Under the pieces are notes generated by a model that ran no database searches, was not told the DNA's origin, and worked only from the letters and a program-made list of their open reading frames with translations. Below, in pieces: positions 22,976 through 35,020 of a DNA stretch of 64,000 nucleotides; position 1 is the stretch's first letter, and every line of letters starts with the position of its first letter. This DNA comes from Amphirosellinia nigrospora (Eukaryota > Ascomycota > Sordariomycetes > Xylariales > Xylariaceae), in contig SCHM01000001.1 of the NCBI GenBank assembly GCA_004123355.1, positions 3,898,001-3,962,000 on the forward strand, written 5' to 3'. The position numbers and the translations under genes are program-made.

Positions 22976-25919
22976 GTTGGTGTTTTGAGGGATGGAATTT
23001 GCGAGTAAGAGGACGTTTAGTCGGCTCGGAAGAAATGGAAAGCGATCGATTCCGGGTTCCCTCGACAAGGGGCTACCAATTCCTCAGGCTCGGGCGTCTG
23101 TATGGCGATGTGAGCCGGAAAGGAAGGATTTGTCGCGTGTTGTGGCCAGTGACGTGAGTCGTTGACTGATTCGGCCCCTTTTGCAAGCCGATGGGCTGGT
23201 TGGACGCCAAGAGATGAAAAACAAAACACCAAATGCGGATTAGAACGACAGTCCGGACTTGGCCAACGAACGGGGTAAGGCAGTTGCAAAAATGATGAGC
23301 GAGCGATGAAGATATTCTTAGAGCGAGGGACAAGATATTAGCGAGGGAAATGAGATGAAAGACGTCTGGTGTCGTCAGTTCATTGATGGGTTCGGAGGCG
23401 AGAGTGAAGGTGGTGGAAAACAGAAAGTGAGATGGTATTCGGAGCCAGGCGGGAAAAGCACGGCCAAGATTGGATTGGCCTGGCGAACACGAGCATTGGA
23501 CCGCGCGGGTCTGCGCAGGTGCATGGAACGATGCCCAGAAGGGGTTTGGCGGCCATACTTGATCCTGGCAATGAAGATCCGCTGCGGTGGCGGAGGCTTA
23601 GCTGCTGTAGCGGGAAGGCAGCCAGCCTGTCACTCCCCATAGTCCACTATATTGTCTGGTACACAGACATTAAACACGCAGAAAGCCAAGTTGGTCAAAG
23701 ATATTCGTGTCAGCATGCCTTTTCCTACCACTTCGAGTTAAGCGCAAACGGTACGTAACTCGTAGTGAGGTAGAGAAAAGCCAAGACTACCTATACATAT
23801 GTACATTGCATGGTTTCAATCGAAAAGCTCCCTATTTTTCGAACTACCTAATCTACATATGTACCTACGTAGGTAGATACCCAACTGCCAGTTTGACATT
23901 TTGACGCATAACCTGGAAACAAGCTTATTATTAGGGAGGTGGTATGATAAAGTTACTCCAAACTTAAATGTTCTGAGAGGTAAGGTCCCTTTCCGGCCAG
24001 CTTCAGTGCCAAGTAACCATGTGTAATAAATTGGGCCCAAGATCGTATTCCCGTCAAAGGACCACACGTCAACAGAAAAATCATATCCTAGGTACCTAAA
24101 TATAGAGCCTCCCTCCCGTCTATGGGTACTACTATGATAGCTTTTATCTACCTAGTACCAAGTAAATTATCCAAAGTCAGTCAAATCCCATCTCAAAAGC
24201 ATATATCTATCTCATCTTACCCTCAAAACATAAACCGGAAGACAGCGTGGATTTATGTTCTCTCACCAGATATAAGACATTACATTACACTCCTAAAATT
24301 AAAATCCTGTTCCCTGCAACTATCAGCATCATTCAACCAAGCAGGTGCAGGCCCATGGTATCTAATAAAGTCCTTTATATGAGTGGGAACGGGGAGACAT
24401 ATGACCTAAGCTACTCCAACACATTTGCACTCGGGTATATCCTGGGCATCAATCGAGTCCGCGTAGTCTGATCAACTCAGCATCCACGGCATACCAGAAT
24501 CATGAGCCAGCTAGTGAAAAGGAATCCTTCCTCACGAGTATTAACCTACCTGGGTTCTCGATAGTGAACATGAGGGTGGGATGGCAGCAATTTGACGACC
24601 ATTCGCGTGGAATGTTATAGCCTATCAGCATACTAAGTATACAGGTTGGAGAAACGTCTCACACGCCCGCAGGAGCAAACCAGAAACGCCACGTCAGTGT
24701 TCGCGGATTGATGCCAATCTCGTGCAACGCATCAGCTATGCCACGTGAGAGACTACGATCCACGCCGAAGCGGGCGAACAGCCAAGTCGCTGAAATTGAA
24801 TGCGTTTAGACTATGGATCTCCTTCTCCTCATTCATACCCGCCTCCCTACTGTGGGTTAACATAAGTTAGAAACAAGAAACTCGAAAGAGCAAGTGAGGA
24901 CTGCAGCAAAAACCGGTTCGGTAGGCCACTCCTTAAAGAATTAGCCTGACCCGCCAGTGTGGTAATGTTGGTGATAACGCTACGCTTGGACATATCGTCA
25001 CATGAACTCAATCGCATCGTGACATGCTGCATGTTTTACCTGCCAAACGACTATGCGTAAATCCCGCAATCCAGCGGTGTTGGTCGCCGGTCCACCTGGG
25101 GTATGCCTCATTAGGTATTTCTCAGCTCTCTTTTAAGGAACGGTGCTTGGGCTCCAAAAGAAGACTGCAGATCTTCCTCGCATACTGTAGAAAGAGGCGT
25201 TCAGAGCTGTGATTTTGAAGGATATAGCAGTGCATCAGCAGTGCATTACAGTGCTCTCTCCTGACCAACAACCTCCAAATTCAATTTGATATGATTGGAT
25301 ATTGGTTGTAGTTTCTTTCCTGAATAGGACGATTAAAAAGATCAAAGATCACTTACCTAGTATAGCTGACTAGGTACCGACCTACTAGTCTAGTCTAGAT
25401 AGAGCCTAACTCTAGGCTGCCTTAGGCCCTAGTTAGTGTGCACCTGCATGCTCTACATGTACTACCTACCTGCATAGGTATATTTGTACCTTGGGTACCT
25501 AGTTACAGGTATATGTAGGTATTCTGAGTAAGCTGCCAGAGCATTAGGTATTAATCGCCTATATAATGATTCTTTCGGGATTTAGGTACCTTCAGATTAA
25601 ACCGCGACTGCCTAGCGACATCACTGCAGGCGAGAACCAATGACGATGCTAGATAGTTCAGTGATATCATTTGCTCGCCTACAGTTGTAGCGCCCCCAGG
25701 AAGGCACAATCTGTACCCCATAGAAATCCACGTTGCCATAGGTCCGTGCACCCCTGCTACCTCTATACTTCAAGTCCCTAACACTTGATATAGTACCTAC
25801 CTACACAGGGCAATCCACCCCTTGCGATTCATCATATCTCTTACTCTCGTCGCCCTATTCCCCTTTGTGCCTCATCCCAGCTCTTCGAGAGAAGAGAAGA
25901 CGGGAACTTCTGGTCCGCC
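22976..25919. other. Long spacer with possible gene remnants
   Basis: Nearly 3 kb between the DUF7137-like gene and the RRM gene. GGTACCTA/CCTAGGTA palindromes occur at 23866-23878, 24087-24098 and densely at 25365-25530. The minus strand at 24993-24661 holds the two coding-like fragments described separately. The remainder shows nothing I can support. Confidence 0.4.
24661..24780 (-). pseudogene. Unassigned coding-like fragment (possible terminal exon)
   Basis: Directly after an acceptor-like TTCAATTTCAG (minus strand) an open frame reads ATWLFARFGVDRSLSRGI, then ADALHEIGINPRTLTWRFW, and stops with TGA at 24661-24663. Composition, hydrophobic periodicity and lack of repeats look like real protein. 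I do not recognise a family. About 210 bp upstream the same strand has an ATG at ~24993 followed by MSKRSVITNITTL, which resembles the first residues of fungal DUF7053 proteins, but no DUF7053 body follows. These may be one decayed gene or two unrelated fragments. Confidence 0.3.
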
Positions 25920-27801
25920 ATGGCAGCTTCAATCACGAACCCCGTTACTATTGACCGCGCCTATTTCGAAACTCTGGTACGAAGGTAAGGCTAACACATC
26001 CAATCATCCCAATCCAAAATTTCTATTTTGGCCCAAGATTTTACTACGCTCGTATTTTTTCGCCTCAAGCCTAACCTGATATCACTGTCTAGGGCTAATT
26101 ACGTGCGTTTGCATTTTGAGGGCATCTTCTTTATGTCTGTTGTCTTCTGGCTAAGTAACTTGCCCTAGAATAATGATGGCCTAGGTGCAATGCCATTCGC
26201 CCAACGAGGAGACAATTGTCCCAGTGCCTAAAGAAGAATACAAAAGCCTTCTTCTACTTTCACGCCAATTTGGTAAATGACGACTTTGTCACAGTAGTGG
26301 CATAGATCAGGGACAAGCTAATAACTACCAGCAAACCTGAAAAGAAGTCTCATGGGGGCTGGCGTCACTGAGGAGAACATCGCTGTAAGTATCCCTTTTG
26401 GCATGGTGCATTTATGTCTATTCCAATAGTACTGTATCCATAGCCACAATATGCGATCAATATCTCGAGTGCTGCCATTACTTCCTCGGCTGTGTTGACA
26501 ATCACCATCAGATTCTGGTTCAAGATGCCCACATCGAACCATATGCGGATTTCACACCTGCTTACAATCACGACCAAAGTTCCGGCCTAGAAGAATGTTC
26601 GAAACAGGCGGCGTATCCAACCACCCCTTTCAGACGACATCATACTCTACCTATGGTCCTACCTCGAACGGGACCCCCAGAAGTATCTCATATTTCAATA
26701 ATGGACTCAAGCCCAGTGCCTTCCAAGAGAGTCATGATTGGACTAGTCATGAGCATACAGGAGGCACTTTTACTCCTTCCTTCAGCCGACGGACCGACAG
26801 ATATACACACCGAGTCTTCATATCACAAGCCTCAGCTGCTTTACGCCCGAATGTGTAAACGGACCATTGCACTTTGTGGTCTACCTCCCTTTACTACTCT
26901 CGGGGATGTGACTAGTGTGGTGCGTGGTGGCCAACTACTGGACGTCTTCCTCCGCAGCGCCGAGCACATTGCTTCTGTATCATTCGTACATGAGGATGAC
27001 GCAGTTCAGTTCTACGAGCACGCCAGAAAGAACGACATCTACATCAAGAACAAGAGGGACGTAATGACTGTCATTATAGCAGTATGGAAAATGCTAACAG
27101 TGAAGTAGATTTTCATTCGATGGGCAGACCGTCATTTTATTCTTCCAGGGCACGTCGCGAACAAGATTGCCTCAGGCGCTACCAGAAATTGTGAGTATAC
27201 CTCGAAAGCTATACTATTATTGTTTTAGCAGCTCTCGGGGCACAGTATCTCCATTAGGAGATAGAGAGTTTGCAGAGGCTTCTCGAATCCTTTAATCACT
27301 CTTCAATTGACGAGAACTGACATCCAGAGTCGCAGTGATAATTCGACGCTGCGGTGCCCACCATACTGAAGACAGTGTTCGCGAGGATCTAGAACACATA
27401 CATAATCTAATTGTGGTCGGTGTCGAATTTGTCGGTGGAAGTTGCTACATCAAGACCAACTCTGTACACAATGCGATGTTCGCAAGAACCTGTATGATGA
27501 GTCGCGCGTAAGTTCCCTTGTTATTCCAGGTATTATGCAAATGTCCTAACTGGTCCTGTCTAGGAAATACAAGGGCTCTAAGATAGAGTGGGATGTTGAT
27601 GAGTGCGATAAACCCCTTGAAGTTACTCAGAAGACATCGATCAAGTCCCTTCCTCAAAGAGTGCATTCTACAAAGGCGCACTCTGCGAACACGCGCAACC
27701 GTTTTGATATGCTCCGCCTCGACGACGATGATAACCGTGGGAGTGACGATAAGTTCGACACATCGTCTGAGATGCCAAGCACTGTCAATGTTGCTGCATA
27801 A
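25920..27801 (+). CDS. RRM-domain RNA-binding protein, Nrd1-like
   Basis: Fungal RNA-binding protein similar to the Nrd1 (negative regulator of differentiation) group. Exons I can place: 25920-25984, a 10-nt exon 26093-26102, 26185-26272, 26332-26384, an RRM exon ending at 27060, 27109-27190, 27336-27507 and 27564-27801. The start reads ITNPVTIDRAYFETLVRR, then VPVPKEEYKSLLLLSRQF and LKRSLMGAGVTEENIA. RRM one: KRTIALCGLPPFTTLGDVTS, GGQLLDVFLRSAEHIASVSF, NDIYIKNKR. Then RHFILPGHVANKI and a second RRM: ATRNLIIRRCGAHHTEDS, NLIVVGVEFVGGSCYIKTN, FARTCMMSRAKYKGSKIEW. The acidic tail is LDDDDNRGSDDKF. The middle (26385-26830) is read in two frames and its exon borders are unresolved; at least one indel is likely near 26800. 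Confidence 0.7.
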
Positions 27802-28146
27802 AGTACTACACACTAAAATACCTGTCTATCATTGAGATGAATTTTCTCTACGAGGAGCCAGGATGATAATTCTATTGTTTTGTTCACTCCTTCCCGTCCA
27901 AAAGCCCAGAATGGGGGCTAGCAACAAAGGATTGCGATTTGTGCATGAATGATGGCCCAGCTGCGAGATGGGGAGTACGGGAGTTAGCTACCCTGTAATT
28001 AAATGATATGCTTTTATACTTTACTGTATTGTTTTCACGCAGGATTCTCCACGTTTACAATTTATGTGACCGCAATCTGCATCTATCAGTTAGCTGTCGG
28101 AATAACCCTAACTGTACAGGGCACTATACATCATCCACCCTAGTAG
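27802..28146. other. Spacer downstream of RRM gene
   Basis: Contains only presumed 3' UTR sequence; no gene is visible. Confidence 0.5.
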
Positions 28147-28278
28147 CTAAACCGGCGGCGGTAAACTGTATCTCTTCAAAATCTGATCGCGGCTCAACTT
28201 GCCCTTGTCCCCTGGTAGACCCACTTTAGACCCGTGGCCATGGAACCGGATCTGCGAGACTTTAGCTCCCGAGCCGAT
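28147..28278 (-). pseudogene. Unassigned coding-like terminal exon
   Basis: On the minus strand a CTAATTTTAG acceptor is followed by 43 open codons reading IGSGAKVSQIRFHGHGSKVG, LPGDKGKLSRDQILKRYSLP and PPV before TAG at 28147-28149. It looks like genuine protein (basic, Gly-rich, strongly non-random third positions). I could not find the preceding exon: no ATG exon with a matching phase lies within about 300 bp upstream. Either the last exon of a short unrecognised gene or a remnant. Confidence 0.4.
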
Positions 28279-29467
28279 CTAAAATTAGAAGTCATAGATG
28301 GTTCACGAACATAGGACAATGCTATTGAACATGCCCACTGATAGGCATTGTAGGAGAGGGTTGTGGAGGGAAGATATGGAGGGTACCAACCAGCATGACA
28401 TCTCTTTTACTTGCCCCTAATTGTACTTAGTGTTTTAAATAATTATCCGTTCTGATTCTCTAATCAAGTCCCCGAGATTCATGTATAAACGCGAAGTTAA
28501 ACTAATCATCACTGGAGCTATAGAAAGACATTCAACGAATAAGAGTCATTGTGGTTTCCCTCCATTCCGGCCACCCTCGTGAGGGTGAATTTCATGCAAT
28601 GAATGCCTAGTTAGCTAAGGTACGCTCCATTCGTACTCTTTCCAGTAAGTACAATAGGTAATGAACTGTTGTGGGAGGGACTAAAAATCGCATGGAACTG
28701 CCTAACCTTCTAACATGTACTAGGTACCTAAGCAGGGAAGATATAGCGTTCACCGGATCATTAGGTAATAAGACATTAGCGGGCCAGGGTACTCCCTAAG
28801 GGATACTCCCCGCCCCAATCAACAAATAGAGTCATAGGATCACTCACCTTATCATTGAAGAAATGGTTAGAAACAACAGAAACTTAACTTTTTTGCTCAT
28901 GCGCGCTAGGAATTTGAGCATAGCACCTCCTAGGCTACGTCATTTGCTGTGATTTATAGTTCAACGTGCAATTTTCTCTCAGCCACTAGCGAACGCCACA
29001 AAAGTCAGTCCTCAGTACATTGCATCAGCCCACCTCGGCACGCCACGCCACACGCTAAATATTGGGCATTGCCCAACAACCTAAAGAGGTATGTTTGGTC
29101 CACGTCCACGGAGTCCACCACTGCCACCTCATTCCTGCTTCACTATCCACCGACCATCCTTCTGCCACGCAAGGCGATATATGCCCTCCCCTCCCCGTGT
29201 CTACGTGACAATTGAATCGAGCACATCAACATCTCTTTGGAATTGTCGAACCTCACGCAACTTTCCGTCGAGTGCAATCCGGTAGCTGGTCCCCAACATT
29301 GGCCGCCTGAGCGCAATCGGCAGCTGCCCCCCCTTTACCATATTTGCCATATCTCGACGCGCGCTGGTTCTCGATTCTCCCAGACACCCGAACCCCCGCT
29401 CTCTCTCATTTGACCTCACACTCTCTCCGTCAGATACACTCGGTCATGCAAGCAAGTCGAGGTCAAC
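28279..29467. other. Spacer upstream of dcp2
   Basis: Holds a small GC-clamped inverted repeat CACCCTCGTGAGGGTG at 28573-28588, a CTAGGTACCTA palindrome near 28721-28731 and a pyrimidine-rich stretch 29100-29400 typical of fungal promoters and 5' UTRs. No supported gene. Confidence 0.4.
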
Positions 29468-32191
29468 ATGACGCAAGACAAAATGACCCTAGAAGATTGT
29501 AAGTTATCTTAGTCCAGTCAGCAGTCCATCGTGTTTGAATGGTCAATGGCAATGTAACTACTGGCATTGCCATCGGAACGGCCACCTCACTCAATTTGAA
29601 TAACAGATTCCTAACAGCGACTTCTAGGGCTGGACGACCTATGCGTCCGCTTCATCATAAACCTCCCCGGGAGGACCTCTCATCAGTAGCGCGAATCTGC
29701 TTTCAAATTGAGGAAGCGCAATGGTTCTACGAAGATTTTATCCGACCCCTAGATCCTGCCTTGCCCTCCATGTCATTGAGGACCTTCAGTCTCAAGATGT
29801 TCCAGCATTGTCCTCTTCTCGCGTCCTTCTCCGCCGATATCCACCTGAAAGCCTTCGATGAATTTATGCAATACAAGACGCGAGTCCCCGTTCGAGGAGC
29901 CGTAATGCTGAACGACGCCATGGATGCGGCAGTTCTTGTAAGGGGCTACAAGAAAGGAGCTAGTTGGAGTTTTCCCCGAGGGAAGATTAATAAAGACGAA
30001 GACGACGTCGACTGCGCGATCCGAGAGGTTTACGAGGAGACAGGGTATGACCTCCGTGCAGCTGGCCTGGTCGAGAAGAATGCACCTGTTCACCCCCTCG
30101 AGGTTACTATGCATGACCAGCAGGTGCGGCTTTATGTCTTCCGAGGCATTCCGGAAAGCACCGTATTTGAGACCAGGACAAGGAAAGAGATAGGCGACAT
30201 TCAATGGTATAAGCTCTCGGACTTGCCCACTTACAAAAAAAGAAAGGTGCCGGCAAAAACCAAGGGCCTACAGCATCTTCTCAGGAGAGATTCTACATGG
30301 TTGCGCCGTTTATGGTGCAATTGAGGCAATGGGTTCTGAAGCAGAAGAAGACGGACACGCAGAATACGCCAGTCTACACGGGGCATGAGCATCCGCCAAC
30401 TTTCTATGACGAAAATCTAACGGATGAAAATATGCTGCACGAGCCGCCACCGCCTGCTTCATCAAGCACGCATCCAGAGAACATCGACAGCGCAACCAAG
30501 GAGCTACACCGACTACTCCAAATCAAACCCCCTACACAGGGTCTTCAGCTTCCATCACCAACCTCGAACCAACAGACCGGGCAGGCGTTGTTGTCTATTC
30601 TACAGCCTAAGATAACCCAACCCGGATTTGCGCCGGGCCAGGGTTACGGCCAACTTCATCCTACCCAAGGCCAAGATTTTATGAACGTGACCCAGCACTT
30701 GCCACTTCACAATCATTACCAAAACCAAAGGGCACCTATGTCTGACTCTTCGGCGCCATCATCCTTCCACAACCACACGGATATCGGCCCTGGGAATTCT
30801 TATCATCAGCAGTATCTTGATCATAGGCCCCGGCCCCGGGTCTTCGTCACGAATGAAGTGCGTCCAGCCACGCACAAAACAGAGAAGCCTCCCATTCAAC
30901 TGCTTCACCCGCAACCCTTGCCGCCTCAGGTCCAAAAGGAGATGCTCTTGCGTGACCTACGCGAGATGGCTTCGTCGCCCAATGTTGCAGGCGCAGCTAA
31001 TCAACCTGGCCCTCTGAACGCAGCTCAGGGCCATCATGTACCCTCAAGTGTTCATTATCGAGCGCATCCATACCAAGGCAGCGACAATCATGAACGAAAC
31101 TTACCTCAGTTGCCTGCGCATTCTACAAACCTATTAAATGTGCTGAAAGGAAACAATCTACCAACTTCGGCGTCACAACATAACGCGCCAATCCGAACAG
31201 AGGGCCAACGGCAAGGGCAACGAATCCCCACATCTGAGGCCGGATTTCATGGCCAACACGGTGGCGCGTCTTTACAACCAGCTACAATCCCCGCCGCCAC
31301 CATGAATGCTCCGGCCCCCTTTTCACGCGGCGGCAACCGCCCTGTTGCACCAACAGACCAGCATCGTGCCTCGCTGTTAGGTTTGTTCAGGACTGGACAG
31401 TCCAATGTACTCCAGAGCCAGATAGATGGCCAAGGAGCATCGTTCCCAGCGGCCATTCCTCAAACTAAGCATTCCGAGTCACCAAATCAACAACGCGTGA
31501 GGCAAGGCCTATCTACTGCCGAGGTTTTAGAGGCCGCCGCCAGGGAGAACGGGCAGCCCATTAAATGGAATCCTGAACTCAATCTACCTTATGGTGCGCA
31601 TTCCATCTTACGCCGTGGGCCAGCCAAGGATCGACTCGTAGTCCCACGTATCCACACGGAAGTCAAACGACGCTGCGATGCAATTACCTGTGCGATCTCG
31701 CCCGAGCCCAGCGTCATCACGGGGCCAGATGTCCCCGAGGTCAGATGTCACCGTACCAGAATTACCTGAATGCCAGGATACAGTCTCCAAAGCAAGCAGT
31801 CGCCCAAACACAGCTGCACGCGGCGCAGTCTTATTCATATGCTAGTAGTCAAGGTAACGTGGCGAAGCCTCCAACGGAAATTCAGGGCTCGCCATCTACC
31901 TCAACGCTCCCTACACCCAACATGGTCAAGCCCCGACAAAATTCGACCGTGGAGCACAGGAACACATTACTATCCATCTTAGGGAAGTCACAGCCGGAGG
32001 CTAGCCAAAGCAAGGGCAAGGATTCGGTTGGGCCCGAACATATGTCTACTAGTCCTAAGCCAATGCCGCGATCTCGGGCCTCGTTTGCTTCCCAGGGGTC
32101 TAGGCGTAATAGTGTGACGCCTCTATCATCCGCGGATCGGAACTTCTTACTTGGCTTCTTAGAGAACGCTTCGAACAATACAAAGAACTGA
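29468..32191 (+). CDS. dcp2: mRNA-decapping enzyme Dcp2 (at least three frameshifts)
   Basis: Catalytic subunit of the Dcp1-Dcp2 complex that removes the m7G cap in cytoplasmic 5'-3' mRNA decay. Exon 1 is 29468-29498 (MTQDKMTLED), exon 2 29628-32191. N-terminal regulatory domain: WLDDLCVRFIINLP, FQIEEAQWFYEDFIRP.DP. Nudix domain: RVPVRGAVMLND, WSFPRGKINKDEDDVDCAIR and EVYEETGYD (the Nudix box GX5EX7REUXEEXGU is complete), then GDIQWYKLSDLPTYKK and RFYMVAPFMVQLRQW. The long Pro/Gln/Ser-rich C-tail contains short motifs like LLNVLKGN, LLSILGKSQ and LLGFLENA, typical decay-factor binding peptides. Frame changes: CCCC 29665-29668, GGGCC 30264-30268, and a net minus-one somewhere in 31600-31740 before MSPYQNYLNA. 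Corrected sum 2598 nt, 865 residues. Confidence 0.92.
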
Positions 32192-32858
32192 GGGTCGGAG
32201 TCAAGGCGTTCAGAGACGGTATGCTGCCCATCGTGTATTGTGGTTGAACTTGATAGCATGGGCACGTATGGGTAGGTGATGTGTACTGCGATTCGTTCAA
32301 CGGGGTTAATCCATTGCATACTTATATCCTAGTATACCGTTCCGATTCGAATTGAAACCTCCCATAAGCGAGTCGCTTACTTATATATGGAAAAATGAGT
32401 TCTCTGGAATATATCCACTAGTTGCAAGTGCTTGGTTTTGTGTGTGATATGGTTCTGTCGGCTTAGGTTCCATTTTTCACACTTGCATAATTCCAAGTAT
32501 ACCTACTTGCCCATTTATATGTAAGGGCTACTACGGCAGTTCCGCTGCACCTATTACTGTGACCGAGACCCTCGAGGCGACTGAGCTGGCTTAGACGTTC
32601 GACGGAAACAGCCGTCTAACCGTTCTCCCGACGCCACCATCGACAAAAGTGAGCCGGTAGATTTGACGTCAACCTATAGCAACACACATGCATCATGTGA
32701 ACAAAACAGCATAGCGCCTAACGATAGTCCTACTCTGCATACTAAGAAACAGAAGAACGAGGATGATCATGACCGATCCCGTATGAAATGGTCCGAACCG
32801 ACGTGCCGAGGTATCGGGTTGACTGTTATGTTACGTGGGATCAAAACTTGGAAATTGT
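32192..32858. other. Convergent 3' spacer
   Basis: Between dcp2 and the oxygenase remnant. No gene recognised; an open plus-strand frame beginning at 32663 is antisense to the remnant and not protein-like. Confidence 0.4.
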
Positions 32859-33285
32859 TTACTTTGATTCGTTCGTCCGTGTTGGGATGTTCTGGTGAAA
32901 TACGATGCGCCGTACCTCGACACTCTCGCGCAATCGAGCATTGGGAGGTGCCAGGGAGTTCTTAAACGCACTATAGGGGCAGATTACACAAGGGATGATT
33001 AGTTCATAGTTTAGGAACTTGAAAAAGAGGTCGTTGCAAGTTCAGAGGGCCTTACGCCGTGCCGTCTCCGTAAAAAGATTGTCGAAGTTCTGGATCAAGA
33101 TCGCTTCGTCTGGCTGCATGTCGCTCCAGTAGTACCAATGATGGCGTGTGTTAATTTTAAGAAGGTAGATCTCGCCAATGTGGTGGGGTAGGATCTGATC
33201 CTGAGCGATGAGATCCTCGTCGGCCAGCGCGCACGTGCATCAAGAATAGTCAAAGGGGTATCTTGAACGGGGCCGAACAATGGGG
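32859..33285 (-). pseudogene. Remnant of a CmcJ/AsaB-type hydroxylase/desaturase
   Basis: Reads as the C-terminal half of the fungal CmcJ/NvfI/AsaB-like Fe(II) oxygenase family, whose members act in secondary metabolism. Minus strand: VQDTPLTILDARA at 33280-33230, a frame change, then ALADEDLIAQDQILPHHIGE, YLLKINTRHHWYYWSDMQ and PDEAILIQNFDN, a probable intron starting GTAAGG and ending CCCTATAG, and AFKNSLAPPNARLRESVEVR to a TAA at 32859-32861. The matching N-terminal half (the NVWRP-type region) is missing upstream, and phase across the intron needs one more base. The truncation makes this a gene relic rather than only an error-laden gene. No other biosynthetic genes flank it. Confidence 0.6.
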
Positions 33286-33854
33286 GAAGGGGAAGGCTTT
33301 CCTATATGCCCAATGTCTCTCATTCCTTTGCGGGAGGTCCCTCTCGCAATAATATCAAGATTCCCGATTTTACCACACTTCTATACATGCCACATATCCT
33401 GAAATTATTTCAACACGACATAATCATTCAGCCAGTATTTATTAGACAGGCGTGTTTCTAAGGCTGAGTAACGAGGTGCCCTGCCGTAGGAGATAGGCTC
33501 AGTGCTTGGTCTGATTACAAGAACAGAAAAGCTTAACAGCGATCTAGGCATACCTACCTTATACATAAATACCTACTCCTGGCGGCCGGACCCACTAGAG
33601 GTACCCACCAGCCGGAACAGGCCGGCGCCCCACCGAACCTACGTACTGCTGTACATTTGAAGTGGACGCGTGCAAGTGTCGAGTTCGGCCCCTCTACATA
33701 CCTACATAAAGTTTGATTGTCGTGCTCATTAAGTTACGACCTCGCTGCCATTACAATTATAACCTTAACACCACGTTGCCGGAAACAATAGCATCGTAGA
33801 TAAGCTGGGCTCTCTACCCCCGATTGCGCACGTTTGTAAGGCAAAAACACACAC
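33286..33854. other. Spacer upstream of use1
   Basis: Lacks the expected 5' half of the oxygenase. Contains TACCTACCTTATAC-type motifs near 33550. No gene supported. Confidence 0.4.
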
Positions 33855-35020
33855 ATGGCACGACTTACTCATGGCCCCATCACGCCTCGGCGAAGCGTCT
33901 CCAATCCGGACTCGTTGATGGACCTGACCCGTCTGCTCGACCGCCTACAGCAGAGCATCCTACACGCCGACGCCGAGCGCGAGCGGAGGCTACGGGCGAG
34001 CGAGCATGAGCGCAACAAGGCCGGTATAGTAAGTGCTACTTTCGCCCTCGGGCATTGAAGCACCAGCACCAACTAACCATGGCGTTGCTAATACCAATAC
34101 TGCTACAGAACCTCGAGTATGCTCGGACCCTCCTCACGAAGCTGGAACAGGATGCGTTGGCTATCAAGGTGCACGCCAGGAGGCAGGACATGCAGGCAGA
34201 CCTGAATCAGAAACGAATCATATTTGAACAACTCACCGAGAGATTGCGGGAGCTCGAGGATATCAGCATAGATAGCGACGAAGACGATAGCGAAGATGGT
34301 GAGGACCTGTTAGGTGATATTATCCCAACGCCGAGCCAAAGCTCCGATTCAAGGTCCAGTGGGCACTTTGGTGACTTAGGACATGTACAAGACGAAGAAA
34401 GCGAAGAGGACGAGTACGAGGGTGGCTCGACCGTCCTACCCCAAACAGCGAGAGCGGAACCTGAGTTGACATCTGCCGAACCGCCATCGCAGCCGACGAT
34501 ACCTACGATAGCTACCTCCTCGACACAATCACAATCACTTCCGCCCGAGCCACACTCCACACTCCGTCCGCGCGGGAGCGCAACCGCCACCCAACAAGCA
34601 CCCACAACCGACACGGCAACATCGACAGGCGCGCTGCGATCCCAGCTTCTCGGGTCTGCCGAGAAGTCGTCCACAACTGCAGTCACGACAACCGCAACGG
34701 CAGAGGCCATACTCGATCACCACCGCGCAGAGCAGGACAAGCTCACCGAGTCCATGGTCTCGATGGCCAAGGCGCTAAAGGCATCCACGCACGCCTTCTC
34801 GTCGGCCCTCCAAGAAGATCAGAACGTCTTGGAGGGCGCGGGCAAGGGGCTCGACCGCAGCGAGCGCAACCTCGAAGGCGTCTCGGGTCGCATGGGCAAC
34901 CTCCGCCGCCTCACCGAGGGCAAGGGTTGGTGGGGCCGTATGATGCTGTATGCGTGGATCGCGGGGCTCGCTGTCTTTGCGCTGTTGTTGGTGTTCGTGT
35001 TTCCGAAGCTGAGATTCTAA
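33855..35020 (+). CDS. use1: ER SNARE Use1
   Basis: Use1/Slt1-type SNARE acting with Sec20, Ufe1 and Sec22 in Golgi-to-ER retrograde fusion. Exons 33855-34028 and 34109-35020 give 1086 nt, 361 residues, no frame problem. The N-terminal helical part reads DLTRLLDRLQQSILHADAER and INLEYARTLLTKLEQDALAI, KVHARRQDMQADLNQKR. An acidic then Ser/Thr/Pro-rich linker (residues ~125-245) follows. The SNARE motif lies in ILDHHRAEQDKLTESMVSMA, KALKASTHAFSSALQEDQNV, LEGAGKGLDRSERNLEG. A single C-terminal anchor (MMLYAWIAGLAVFALLLVFV) ends in FPKLRF, so it is a tail-anchored ER protein. The linker is longer than in yeast. Confidence 0.9.

Noticed and set aside
22976-23068. Upstream start for the DUF7137-like protein
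   Set aside because: Using it would place 31 charged residues before a clear signal peptide.
32859-33285. A secondary-metabolite cluster around the oxygenase remnant
   Set aside because: Neighbours are Dcp2 and Use1; no synthase, transporter or regulator typical of such clusters is nearby.
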